This document shows, piece by piece, positions 7,889 to 15,271 of a stretch of DNA of 36,027 nt (its first letter is position 1; each line of letters begins with the position of its first letter). A model generated the notes under the pieces. The model ran no database searches. It saw only the letters and a list, made by a program, of their open reading frames with translations, and was not told where the DNA came from. The position numbers and the translations under genes were made by a program. Location: NCBI GenBank assembly GCA_018268955.1, contig JAFDVO010000024.1:45898-81924 (forward strand), read 5' to 3'. This stretch comes from Acidobacteriota bacterium (GTDB lineage: Bacteria > Acidobacteriota > Vicinamibacteria > Vicinamibacterales > CAVVIG01).

Positions 7889-10087
7889 CTACCGACGCTC
7901 CGGCAGCTCGAACACGTAGACCGCGTGGCCTGTGTTCGGGTGGTGCACCTCGGGGATGATGGCGCGCGGCACCTGGCGCGGACTGCCGCCGCCAAGGCCG
8001 GTCGTGACCGCGATGTACTGCTTGCCACCCGCAGTGAACGTGACCGGGAAGCCCTGCACCGACGTGCCGAGCCGCGCCTGCCACAGCACCTGTCCGGTCT
8101 TCACGTCGAACGCGCGGAACCGACGATCGAGGTCGCCGACGAACGCGACGTTGCCCGCCGTCGATAGCACCGAGGTGAGGAACGGCACGCGCTGCTGAAT
8201 GCTCCACAGCTCCTTCATCGTCGCCGCATCGTACGCCGCGAGCTTGCCGACGTTGCCGTCGGTTCCCGGCATCTCGTAGAAGCGACGGTCCGCGTTGACG
8301 CCACCTGCACCCTCACGCAGCTCGGTCGGTCGGCCCGACATCTCCATGCACGACTGCTGCAGCGGGATGATGAGCGCGTTGGTCGGCTGGTGATAGCTCA
8401 TGGCCTGCCAGTTGTGGCCGCCTTCCGTGCTCGGGCACGACTGAATCCACTGCTGCACCTTCTGCTCGACGATGTCGTTGCGGTAGGTGACGAGGCCGGT
8501 CTGCGGATCGATGCGGTCATACACGTTCTGGAAGACCGTCTCCTTCGCGCCGAGGAACTTGCCGTTGCGCCGATCCAACTTCCAGAGGATGCCTGACTTG
8601 CCGATCGTGAACACGTACTTGTCAGGACCGTTGTCCACGAGCACGCGCTCGAAGACCTCGTCGAGGTCGAACGACTCGCCCGGCACATGCTGGAAGTGCC
8701 ACGCGAGCTTGCCGGTGTCGATGTCGAGCGCGACGGTCGACGCCGAGTAGAGCCCCTTGTCGAAAACCGACGTGCCGCGGCTGGCCGGCATCCACGGCTT
8801 GGCCTGCGCGATGCCCCAGTAGGTCAGGTTCAGATCGGGATCCACGCTGCCGACGATCCACGTCTCCCCGCCCTGGCGGAAGTTGTCGCCGAGCTTGCCC
8901 CACGTGTCGCCACCCGGCTCGCCCGTGTGCGCCATCGTGTTGAACTTCCACACCTGCTGCCCGGTGTTCACGTCGTACGCGCTGATGAAGCAGCGGTCCG
9001 TGCCGTAGCGCGTGCAGCCCTGCAGGCCCTGGATGACCTTGCCCTTCGCGATGATCGGGCCGCTCGTGTTCGAGTAGCCCTTCGTGCGATCGGCAATCGT
9101 GACGTCCCACGCCTTCTTCCCGTTGATCGCGCTGAGCGCGACGATGCGGGCGTCGGTCGTGGCCGCGATGATCTTGTCGCCGTAGATGGCGATGTTGCGC
9201 ATCGAGCCGAAGCCGATGTGCTCGAGCGGACCGACCTCGTTCTCCCAGATCAGCTCACCGGTCCTCGCGTCGAGCGCCTGGATGACGTTGCCGGTATTCC
9301 AGAGATACATGACACCGTTGTGCACCAGCGGCATCGTCTGGTTGGCGCCACCCTCGTTCATGTTCCAGACCCAGGCGAGCTTCAGGTCCTTCACGTTGGC
9401 CGCCGTAATCTCGTTCAGCGGGCTATAGCTCGTGCCCTGGTAGACGCGCCGCGCCATCAGCCAATCCCCCGGCGGCGGGTTCTTCAGCATCTCGTCGGTG
9501 ACCGGCACGTAGTTCTTCACCTCGCCCGCCACCGTCACACCACGGGGCTGCGGCACGCGCGCACCACCACGGCCACCACCGGCCGCAGGACCGTCGCCAC
9601 CCGGAGCCTGGCCGCGACCAGCGCCCGCAGGCGCCGCCTGCGCGCTCTGCTGCGCCGCGGTTGGACGCTGGCCGGTGGCGATGCTGCCAATCGCCACGGC
9701 CTGCGTCCCGTCGAACGCCGTGTTGCCGGCCTGCGCGCTGTTCTGCTGCAGGATGTACGCGACGATGCTCGAGTACTGGTCCGGTGCGAGCGACGGCCCG
9801 CCGGGCGGCATGGTGGACGACATGTAGTCGAACAGGTCCCGGGTGGTGCGGCTCCGCCACGTGTTCATGAAGTCGCCGCCCGCGAGCTGCGGCGCCTCGT
9901 TGCGACCACCGAGGTCGGCCACGTGGCAGCTCGCACAGTTCGCCTGATACGCGGCACGGCCGGCGGCGGCCTGTGCCGCGGTGAAGACGGGAGCGCCCGA
10001 AGGCTGCTGGCCAGACACGAGCGCGATGGCCGAACCCACGAGGGTGGCCGCCAGCACGCCGACATACCGGATGTTCACCGCTCTCAT
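7889..10087 (-). CDS. PQQ-dependent dehydrogenase with N-terminal cytochrome c
   Basis: A 732-residue exported quinohaemoprotein. A signal sequence (about 1-27) is followed by a cytochrome c domain with CASCH at residues 51-55 and probable Met ligand in [10 protein letters not shown] low-complexity Ala/Gly/Pro linker follows (about 140-190), then a PQQ-type eight-bladed propeller to the end, with repeated tryptophan-docking-like segments such as [12 protein letters not shown] and [14 protein letters not shown]. Family members oxidise alcohols or sugars in the periplasm and pass electrons to the haem. The haem is N-terminal rather than C-terminal as in classical quinohaemoprotein alcohol dehydrogenases. 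Its ATG overlaps the CHRD gene's stop by 4 bp (ATGA), so translation is coupled. Substrate not predictable. Confidence 0.9.
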   Translation of the reverse strand: MRAVNIRYVGVLAATLVGSAIALVSGQQPSGAPVFTAAQAAAGRAAYQANCASCHVADLGGRNEAPQLAGGDFMNTWRSRTTRDLFDYMSSTMPPGGPSLAPDQYSSIVAYILQQNSAQAGNTAFDGTQAVAIGSIATGQRPTAAQQSAQAAPAGAGRGQAPGGDGPAAGGGRGGARVPQPRGVTVAGEVKNYVPVTDEMLKNPPPGDWLMARRVYQGTSYSPLNEITAANVKDLKLAWVWNMNEGGANQTMPLVHNGVMYLWNTGNVIQALDARTGELIWENEVGPLEHIGFGSMRNIAIYGDKIIAATTDARIVALSAINGKKAWDVTIADRTKGYSNTSGPIIAKGKVIQGLQGCTRYGTDRCFISAYDVNTGQQVWKFNTMAHTGEPGGDTWGKLGDNFRQGGETWIVGSVDPDLNLTYWGIAQAKPWMPASRGTSVFDKGLYSASTVALDIDTGKLAWHFQHVPGESFDLDEVFERVLVDNGPDKYVFTIGKSGILWKLDRRNGKFLGAKETVFQNVYDRIDPQTGLVTYRNDIVEQKVQQWIQSCPSTEGGHNWQAMSYHQPTNALIIPLQQSCMEMSGRPTELREGAGGVNADRRFYEMPGTDGNVGKLAAYDAATMKELWSIQQRVPFLTSVLSTAGNVAFVGDLDRRFRAFDVKTGQVLWQARLGTSVQGFPVTFTAGGKQYIAVTTGLGGGSPRQVPRAIIPEVHHPNTGHAVYVFELPERR

Positions 10088-10530
10088 CGTCCCTTCTCCT
10101 GCTGCGGCATCAGCCAGCCCCAGAGGTTTCCGTCTGGCGCCTTCTCACTGTGGAGCTGCACGTACCACCGGCTCGCCGCGACTTCCTGCACCTGGGCCGG
10201 CGTCAGGTCGAACTGCCCTGTGATGGTGCCGGACGTGCCGCCGCTCACCTTCAGGTCGAGGATGGCATCGCCACGGACGCCCGGCTTCGTGCTCTTGAAG
10301 ATCCTGGCCTGCGTGGCCGCACTCGCCAGCCCCTCGTAGGTGCCGTTGATGACGAGCTTGCTGCCGGTCATGGTGGCGGTCACGCTGCCGGTGCCGACGA
10401 CGTTCGGGTTGTAGGCGGCGACGGGGACCGGCGAGAGCCGCGTCTTGAAGGTTCGCGCGGCCTGCGCCTGCAGAGCCGGCACGAACAGGAGGAGACCTGC
10501 GATGAGCAGGCCCGCAATCCGTGAATGCAT
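10084..10530 (-). CDS. Secreted CHRD-domain protein
   Basis: A 148-residue protein with a signal peptide ([20 protein letters not shown], cleaved near AQA) and a single CHRD domain: FKTRLSP..., then [23 protein letters not shown], a middle [11 protein letters not shown] stretch, and a C-terminal [19 protein letters not shown] with the family's typical YV-x-LHS-x-x-P-G-G/N ending. CHRD domains occur in chordin and in many bacterial secreted proteins of unknown role. I chose the ATG at 10530 because it opens the signal peptide; GAGGA lies upstream. The gene leads an operon with the PQQ dehydrogenase, with a 4-bp stop/start overlap, so the two products may act together outside the membrane. Confidence 0.82.
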   Translation of the reverse strand: MHSRIAGLLIAGLLLFVPALQAQAARTFKTRLSPVPVAAYNPNVVGTGSVTATMTGSKLVINGTYEGLASAATQARIFKSTKPGVRGDAILDLKVSGGTSGTITGQFDLTPAQVQEVAASRWYVQLHSEKAPDGNLWGWLMPQQEKGR

Positions 10531-10585
10531 GTGTGAGCGTCCTCGTGCCCGGCCGTCCCGGACACTGTTCTGTTGGGCGTTCCGC

Positions 10586-10591
10586 ATTCTA
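10586..10591 (-). promoter_or_regulatory. Candidate -10 box of the CHRD-PQQ operon
   Basis: TAGAAT on the minus strand, one mismatch from TATAAT, giving a start of transcription near 10579 and a leader of about 50 bases. No clear -35. It is back-to-back with the TlpA box at 10613-10618. Confidence 0.4.
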
Positions 10592-10612
10592 CCGCCGCGG
10601 GCATGTGCCTGC

Positions 10613-10618
10613 TACGAT
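10613..10618 (+). promoter_or_regulatory. Candidate -10 box giving a leaderless TlpA transcript
   Basis: TACGAT preceded by TGC (extended -10 form). Its last T is exactly 7 bases before the GTG start at 10625, so transcription would start at or next to the start codon. No Shine-Dalgarno site is present. No recognisable -35. Confidence 0.45.
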
Positions 10619-10624
10619 GTGCGG

Positions 10625-11494
10625 GTGAAGAAACCGTCATTCGCGACCCTGCTGCCCGCCGCGCTCCTGTTCGTCGCGCTCGGGATGGCAGCCTGCAACA
10701 AGAACAGCGCGAACCCGGAGGAGTGCTGCGGGGACATCAAGCATCCCGCGGTGACGGAGCCTGGCGAGGCGCCGACGCTGGCGCTGCTCAAGGACCCGAC
10801 GGCTGTCCCCGGCTTCACGGTGCGGGATCTGGACGGCAAGTCCATCTCGATCGCGGACCTCCGCGGCAAGGTTGTCCTCGTGAACTTCTGGGCGACGTGG
10901 TGCCCGCCCTGCCGCGCGGAAATTCCGGACCTCATCGCTCTCCAGGAAAAATACAAGGACAAGCTCGTCGTCCTCGGCATCTCCGAAGACGAGATCTCGC
11001 CGGAGGAAGTGAAGGCGTTCGCCGTCGGGCAGAAGATGAACTACCCGGTCGCGATGTCCACGCCGGAGCTGACGAAGATCTTCAAGGGAGTCGCAGCGCT
11101 GCCGACGACGTTCGTGATCGACCCGGAGGGGAACATCCAGCAGCGGCACGTCGGCATGCTGCACGCGGACACGACGGAGTTGGAGACGCAGTACCTCTCC
11201 GGCATGATCAAGAACGTGAAGGTCGAGCGGGTCGAGGACGAGAGCAAGGCGCTCATCACGGCCGCGGCGCAGGCGAAGGAGATTCCCGGGGTCGACCTGA
11301 CGAAGCTCACGCCTGAGCAGCGCACTGCCGCGCTCAAGGCACTCAACTCCGAGAACTGCACCTGCGGCTGCGAGCTGACGCTGGCGGCCTGCCGCATCAA
11401 CGACCCGAGTTGCGGGGTCAGCCTGCCGATCGCGCAGAAGCTCGTGGAACGGATCGCCAGGGGCGAGAAGATCGGTCCGACCTCGACGCAGTAG
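10625..11494 (+). CDS. TlpA/ResA-like thioredoxin lipoprotein with Cys-rich tail
   Basis: A 289-residue protein starting at GTG. Signal sequence with lipobox GMAAC (lipidated C24), then a TlpA-type thioredoxin fold (about 55-195) with the active site WCPPC (C93, C96) and the cis-Pro loop ALPTTF. After it comes an unusual C-terminal segment: C245, C247, C249, C256 and C263 in NCTCGCELTLAACRIND-PSC, followed by a helix. Such proteins reduce disulfides in the envelope, often in cytochrome c maturation. Five extra cysteines may bind a metal or serve as a thiol relay; that is inference. C34-C35 add another adjacent pair near the anchor. Divergent from the CHRD-PQQ operon, which carries a c-type haem domain. 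Confidence 0.88.
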   Translation: MKKPSFATLLPAALLFVALGMAACNKNSANPEECCGDIKHPAVTEPGEAPTLALLKDPTAVPGFTVRDLDGKSISIADLRGKVVLVNFWATWCPPCRAEIPDLIALQEKYKDKLVVLGISEDEISPEEVKAFAVGQKMNYPVAMSTPELTKIFKGVAALPTTFVIDPEGNIQQRHVGMLHADTTELETQYLSGMIKNVKVERVEDESKALITAAAQAKEIPGVDLTKLTPEQRTAALKALNSENCTCGCELTLAACRINDPSCGVSLPIAQKLVERIARGEKIGPTSTQ

Positions 11495-11610
11495 GCTCAC
11501 GCCTCACGCCGTACTCGGATCACGCTGCGATCGGGATCACGGAAAGCGCTACCACGGAGCGCACGGAGGCCAACACGGAGCCACACGGTTCGCGCGTCGG
11601 GCCAATAGGA

Positions 11611-11721
11611 TCACCCTACAAGCGTGCGCAGGAATCGAACGAGCAGCAGGGCCAGCAGGGCTATTGGTACCAGGACGACGAGCGGGTCTGGCGTAGAGCA
11701 TCGGCGATTCAGCTTCATCAT
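11611..11721 (-). CDS. Possible 36-residue single-pass membrane protein
   Basis: A short open frame opening MMKLNRRCSTPDP followed by a strongly hydrophobic stretch (LVVLVPIALLALLLV) and the basic end RFLRTLVG. One transmembrane helix is clear. There is no good ribosome-binding site, third-position GC (about 69%) looks lower than in neighbouring genes, and a REP hairpin lies directly upstream, so it could be a chance frame. If real, it resembles other small membrane proteins with a basic tail. Confidence 0.3.
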   Translation of the reverse strand: MMKLNRRCSTPDPLVVLVPIALLALLLVRFLRTLVG

Positions 11722-11731
11722 GTGCCCCGGC

Positions 11732-11757
11732 CGGCGGGCCTGAAGGCCCGCCGCTAC
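11732..11757 (-). repeat. REP-type hairpin with GTAG head
   Basis: Stem CGGCGGGCC (11732-11740), loop TGAA, GGCCCGCCG (11745-11753), then CTAC (the complement of GTAG) at 11754-11757. Perfect 9-bp stem. Confidence 0.75.
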
Positions 11758-11816
11758 GACTGTTCACGACCCGTCGCTACGACGGTTCGTGGCCCGTCGC
11801 GGCCAACGTTCAGGCC

Positions 11817-11910
11817 CTCGTAGCGGCGACCTGGACACCTCGTAGCGGCCGACCCGGACACCTCGTAGCGGCCGACCTGGACACCTCGTAGCGGCCGACC
11901 TGGACACTTC
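11817..11910 (+). repeat. Tandem array of half-REP units, about 23 bp each
   Basis: Four head-to-tail units begin with CTCGTAGCGG near 11817, 11839, 11862 and 11885 (spacings 22, 23, 23). Each contains GTAG plus the left arm of the hairpin, then TGGACAC instead of the loop and right arm. The array runs into the complete hairpin at 11911-11936. Confidence 0.8.
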
Positions 11911-11936
11911 GTAGCGGCCGACCTTCAGGTCGGCCG
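11911..11936 (+). repeat. REP-type hairpin with GTAG head
   Basis: GTAG (11911-11914), CGGCCGACC (11915-11923), loop TTCA, GGTCGGCCG (11928-11936): perfect 9-bp stem. It is the last, complete unit of the tandem array. Confidence 0.8.
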
Positions 11937-11942
11937 ACGGTC

Positions 11943-11968
11943 CGGCGGGCCTGAAGGCCCGCCGCTCC
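11943..11968 (-). repeat. REP-type hairpin, head degenerate
   Basis: CGGCGGGCC (11943-11951), TGAA, GGCCCGCCG (11956-11964), followed by CTCC instead of CTAC. It is inverted relative to the preceding hairpin, as in paired REPs (BIME-like). A further half-copy ends with GCCGCTACG near 12003. Confidence 0.7.
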
Positions 11969-12013
11969 GGCTGTTCACGTCAACCTGAAAGCCCGCCGCT
12001 ACGCTGGTTCACG

Positions 12014-12904
12014 TCATCGCACCGTGAAGGTCACATCCGTCGAGCCCAGCAGGATCCCGTCGTCTGCATAGCCTCGCAGCGTGTACGTGCCCGGCGCGGT
12101 GAACGTGACCGTTGTCGACGCCTTGCCCCCCTCCCCCACGGCGACGTGCATCGGTGACAGCGTGACATCCGCAGGAACACTACGGCGGTGCACGACCCAC
12201 GTCACGCCGAGCCGGACGTTGCGATCGAGCCGCACCACCGCCTGCGTGAGCGGGTTCTGGCGCGACGGGATCACGGAGTTGCTCTGCGCGCTGGCCGAGG
12301 CGATGCTGCCGCTGCCGCTCCGCGACGGCTTGAAGGTCGGCAGCCCATCGTCTGAGACCGTCGCCTCGAGCATCATCGGCTCGCCGACCTTTACGCTCCG
12401 CTGCGCCGGGCCAACGAGCGAGATCGAGGGTGCGGCGTCGGGTTCCTTCAGGTCACCAGGGCCGCCACGATTCTGCTGGTAAACGCTGCTGTCGATCTCC
12501 CAGAACGGTGTCAGCGTGCCAAACGCCTTCTCGGTCTTGCCGTGCGACGTGAGGGTCCAGACGAGATCCTTCTGCCCCCAATCCTTCGGCACACGCACGC
12601 GGAACATGAACTGCTGCCGACGTGGATAGAAGTGCGCGGGCTGCCCCTGATCGGCCTCGAGCGGCTCGAACCGGTTGTCGGGGCCGACCGGCACGTCGAC
12701 CTCCTCCTCGTAGTTCCGGTTCATGTACCCGAACACCATCGTGAAGCTGCCGTCGGCATTCCGCTCCCAGCCTTCGTAGACCGGCACGACGTTCTGCCCG
12801 GTCATGTAGCGCATCTGCTGCGCATCCGCACGAGGCGTGAGTGCGAGCGACAGCACGAAGGCGAAGACGATGCCGGTGAGGGCAATGCGCGCGGCATCGC
12901 GCAT
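12014..12904 (-). CDS. Secreted protein of unknown function, coupled to the copper/cytochrome gene
   Basis: With the start at 12904 it is 296 residues: signal peptide (MRDAARIALTGIVFAFVLSL, ending RADAQ), an N-terminal beta domain (GWERNADGSFTMVFGYMNRN, FYPRRQQFMFRVRVPKDWG), and a C-terminal Ig/PKD-like domain (VGEPMMLEATVSDDG ... GTYTLRGYADDG). The family is not one I can name. The frame stays open to an ATG at 13045, which overlaps the upstream stop as ATGA; that longer start would put 47 residues before the signal peptide, and they are encoded by low-complexity sequence like the intergenic repeats here. No good Shine-Dalgarno site at either start. Translational coupling suggests it works with the upstream cytochrome/copper protein. 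Confidence 0.75.
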   Translation of the reverse strand: MRDAARIALTGIVFAFVLSLALTPRADAQQMRYMTGQNVVPVYEGWERNADGSFTMVFGYMNRNYEEEVDVPVGPDNRFEPLEADQGQPAHFYPRRQQFMFRVRVPKDWGQKDLVWTLTSHGKTEKAFGTLTPFWEIDSSVYQQNRGGPGDLKEPDAAPSISLVGPAQRSVKVGEPMMLEATVSDDGLPTFKPSRSGSGSIASASAQSNSVIPSRQNPLTQAVVRLDRNVRLGVTWVVHRRSVPADVTLSPMHVAVGEGGKASTTVTFTAPGTYTLRGYADDGILLGSTDVTFTVR

Positions 12905-13041
12905 CGACAGGCCGCTGCGGACCGCAAACACCCTGTCCACGGCTCCCGCCTGCTGGCTCCGGACTTCGGCCGAGGTCGTCTTCAGGCCAGAGCCGACGCC
13001 GCCAGGAGCCTGAAATCCAGAGTCCGAAGCCCGCATCGTCG

Positions 13042-14340
13042 TCATTGGTTGGCCGTGCCGCGCTTGAGCGTGGCGCGTTCGCGCACCTCCGCCTGGAACT
13101 CTTCGTCGCTCATGTAATAGAACGTGAGCCAGTGGCGCGCCATGTCGTCGGTGGTGCGGTTGCCGAAGCCGACCCAGTTGCGCGGGTCAGGGTTGTTGCG
13201 GTTCGCAGTGGAGTTGTCGTGCCAGCTGGTGACGTGGATGATCGTCCCCGCCGGCAGCAGCGGCGCCACATCATCGGCGTAGTTGTAGACGATCTGCCAC
13301 TGGAAGTCGTAGTTCACGCAGTTGAACTGCTCGACCACCATGTTGGGATAGATCGCCTCGAGGCACTGCCGCTTGCCGCGGTTGTGCATGTGCGGCATGA
13401 AGGCCGTGAGCCTCGCCGGCCTGTCCATCTTGAAGTAGGCGTCGCTCCGGACGTTGTCCGCGCCGGCAGGAATGTCGAGGTCGTCCTGGTTTGGCGCCAG
13501 CACCGTCTGCATCTGGTGCTTCGGCACATACCCTTTCGGGTAGAAGACGATCCCGATGCTCGTGCGGTCCTTGATGGTTTCGCCAACCGCGTGGTAGTGC
13601 ATGTTGAAGCGGACCTTTGAGCCGGCCTTCATCAAGCGCCCGGCACCCTCGGGATAGACGTCGCCGTTCTTGCCAACCGCGTACTCGTTCAACACGCCGC
13701 CCATCGGGTTGTTGTTGTCGGGATCGACCAGGTACATCACCGCGTGGTGCACGACGCGCGAGGCGCCCGGCCCCGGCTTCGCCTCCACCGCCTTGATGTA
13801 GCGATCCTCCGTGAGCCCACTGTCGCTCACGAAGTCGGCCCACCAGTCGGCGCTCTGCGCCTCGATCGTGTTCTCCGCGGGAAGCGCGACGATCAGGTCT
13901 GGCTTGCCGATGTGCCACTTCTCGGTGTCTTCGAACACGCGCGGCTTCGGCATGTCGGCCGGGTTCCCGCGCGGCGCGCCCCCGTCCACCCACTTCACGA
14001 TCGTCTCGACCTCAGCGTCGGTCAGTGACGGATCGTCCTTGAACTTCCGGATGCCAATCGTCCGGTCCACATGCCACGGCGGCATCTGCCGCTGGGACAC
14101 GCGATTCCGGATCGAGCGCGCCCAGGGGCGTGCCTCCTCGTAGGTCAGGAGCGACATGGGCGCGATGGAACCAGGACGATGGCAGGTCTGGCAGGAGCGC
14201 TGGAGGATGGGCGCGACGTCGTGCGTGAAGGTCGGCGCCGCGGCGGCTGGCTGCGCCTGCGCGAATGCTGGTGCCGACGGCGCACAGAGCGCCAGCGCCA
14301 GGGCGAATGGGGCCACGAGACGGCTCGGCAGTCCGGTCAT
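13042..14340 (-). CDS. Secreted cytochrome c/copper monooxygenase-like protein
   Basis: A 432-residue exported protein. Signal peptide 1-27 (ending AFAQ). N-terminal haem domain with CQTCH at 50-54 and a likely Met ligand at M86 (QMPPWH). The rest resembles the two copper-binding cores of the PHM/dopamine beta-hydroxylase fold: HH at 198-199 (VVHHAVMY), HYH at 248-250 (FNMHYHAVG), HMH at 317-319 (FMPHMHNRGK) and H374. Those enzymes hydroxylate C-H bonds using copper and an electron donor; here a fused haem may supply electrons. Catalysis is inferred from the His motifs. ATG at 14340 with GGGAGGG six bases upstream. The stop overlaps the next possible start (ATGA). Confidence 0.8.
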   Translation of the reverse strand: MTGLPSRLVAPFALALALCAPSAPAFAQAQPAAAAPTFTHDVAPILQRSCQTCHRPGSIAPMSLLTYEEARPWARSIRNRVSQRQMPPWHVDRTIGIRKFKDDPSLTDAEVETIVKWVDGGAPRGNPADMPKPRVFEDTEKWHIGKPDLIVALPAENTIEAQSADWWADFVSDSGLTEDRYIKAVEAKPGPGASRVVHHAVMYLVDPDNNNPMGGVLNEYAVGKNGDVYPEGAGRLMKAGSKVRFNMHYHAVGETIKDRTSIGIVFYPKGYVPKHQMQTVLAPNQDDLDIPAGADNVRSDAYFKMDRPARLTAFMPHMHNRGKRQCLEAIYPNMVVEQFNCVNYDFQWQIVYNYADDVAPLLPAGTIIHVTSWHDNSTANRNNPDPRNWVGFGNRTTDDMARHWLTFYYMSDEEFQAEVRERATLKRGTANQ

Positions 14341-14365
14341 TCCATCCCTCCCGAAAAGCTGGGAC

Positions 14366-14371
14366 ACGATA
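14366..14371 (-). promoter_or_regulatory. Candidate -10 box for the cytochrome/copper operon
   Basis: TATCGT on the minus strand, about 26 bases before the ATG at 14340, leaving a leader of about 19 bases that contains the GGGAGGG ribosome-binding site. Confidence 0.4.
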
Positions 14372-14444
14372 CACCAATTGCCGATCGCCGGTGGAGACTC
14401 TTGCGCAGTGACCACCGTCGCCAGGGGAACCGGGCTGATCCGGG

Positions 14445-14939
14445 CTACTTCCGCGAGTCGGAGCCGCTGTTCTCGCTGAGCGCCTGCGCCAGGTGCCGCG
14501 CGTTGAGCGTCTGCGCCTTCACCTTGCGGATCGTGTTGTCCGCTTCACGGATCAGGTTCTCGAACAGGTCGGGCAACTTTTCGACCGCTTCGATGCGCAG
14601 CGCGCGGGGGGCGTCGTTGAAGAGCCACTCCTCAACCGTCGCTTCCTCAGGCTGGTTGTTGTTGCCGGCGACAGTGCGGAGCGCGATGCCCCAGCGGTTG
14701 TTGACCTTGGCGTATCCGAGATAGCGGCTCGTGTAGTTGCCCAGGGCATCCTCGACGCGATCGAGCCGCGACCACGTGGAGATACCCAGGTTCAGCTTCT
14801 TGAGCGCGGCGTCGAGGACGACGATCGACTTGCCGAGTTCGTCCGAGACGAGGTTCAGATGGGATGCGGCCAGCGAGAGCTGGCGATAGGACGAGGAGAC
14901 GCGCTCGGCGAACGAGCCGTCGTCTTTCTTTACCGACAT
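14445..14939 (-). CDS. Cytoplasmic helical protein of unknown function
   Basis: A 164-residue hydrophilic protein with no signal peptide, opening MSVKKDDGSFAERV. It is mostly alpha-helical, with amphipathic stretches (VSDELGKSIVVLDAALKKLN; LPDLFENLIREADNTIRKVK) that could form a helical bundle or coiled coil. I do not recognise the family. The ATG at 14939 has GGAGG seven bases upstream, a good ribosome-binding site. It stands alone: about 100 bp separate it from the copper protein downstream and a repeat-rich gap lies upstream, with a short inverted repeat (GCTGAG/CTCAGC, 15032-15049) near its likely promoter. Confidence 0.8.
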   Translation of the reverse strand: MSVKKDDGSFAERVSSSYRQLSLAASHLNLVSDELGKSIVVLDAALKKLNLGISTWSRLDRVEDALGNYTSRYLGYAKVNNRWGIALRTVAGNNNQPEEATVEEWLFNDAPRALRIEAVEKLPDLFENLIREADNTIRKVKAQTLNARHLAQALSENSGSDSRK

Positions 14940-15116
14940 GCAAGCCTCCGTGGCCGTACGAGCCAGGATGTTCTTCGCTCGTGAGGAGCGAACGCCGCCT
15001 TCACGCGACGCGGATACCGGCTTCCACCGGGGCTGAGCGGATCCTCAGCACATCCAGCGACAGACTACCACAGCCCTGCCATATGCACGAGCCGTGCTCA
15101 CACGTGCACACGAGCT

Positions 15117-15142
15117 CGGGCGGGCTGAAGCCCGCCCGCTAC
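15117..15142 (-). repeat. REP-type hairpin with GTAG head
   Basis: CGGGCGGGC (15117-15125), loop TGAA, GCCCGCCCG (15130-15138), then CTAC (15139-15142). Perfect 9-bp stem. Confidence 0.75.
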
Positions 15143-15153
15143 GAAGAGTCCCG

Positions 15154-15217
15154 TGCATTTCAGCGTTTCTGCGTTTCTGCGTTTCTGCGTTTCTGCGTTT
15201 CAGCATTGCTACATTTC
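15154..15217 (+). repeat. Octamer tandem repeat, TGCGTTTC type
   Basis: Eight units in exact 8-bp register, the central four identical (TGCGTTTC), the outer ones degenerate (TGCATTTC, AGCGTTTC, AGCATTGC, TACATTTC). The same octamer forms the array at 31277-31324, which also lies beside a REP. Confidence 0.85.
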
Positions 15218-15259
15218 CCGCCTCAGCCAGCCCCGCCAGCCCGTCGTCCTCGACAGTGT

Positions 15260-15265
15260 TACCGT
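15260..15265 (+). promoter_or_regulatory. Candidate -10 box giving a leaderless methyltransferase transcript
   Basis: TACCGT, last T exactly 7 bases before the ATG at 15272. No strong Shine-Dalgarno site and no clear -35. Confidence 0.4.
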
Positions 15266-15271
15266 TGCGAG

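Larger units (their letters stand above)
11495..12013. other. Intergenic region packed with repeats
   Basis: 519 bp. In order: a CACGGAG-type low-complexity run (11551-11588), a possible 36-codon membrane protein gene on the minus strand (11611-11721), then a cluster of REP hairpins and tandem half-REPs (11732-12002). Nothing else recognised. Confidence 0.7.
14940..15271. other. Gene-free region with a REP and an octamer array
   Basis: 332 bp between divergent genes. It contains an inverted repeat at 15032-15049, a REP hairpin at 15117-15142, an octamer tandem array at 15154-15217 and a -10-like box at 15260-15265. No gene seen. Confidence 0.6.

Noticed and set aside
11817..11936. CRISPR array
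   Set aside because: The 22-23-bp units are head-to-tail with no unique spacers, and no cas gene is present.
12905..13045. N-terminal extension of the secreted unknown protein
   Set aside because: It would put 47 residues before a clean signal peptide and is encoded by low-complexity sequence like the intergenic repeats.
15032..15049. GCTGAG/CTCAGC inverted repeat as a terminator
   Set aside because: It lies upstream of genes on both sides, has a short stem and no T-run; at most a weak operator candidate.
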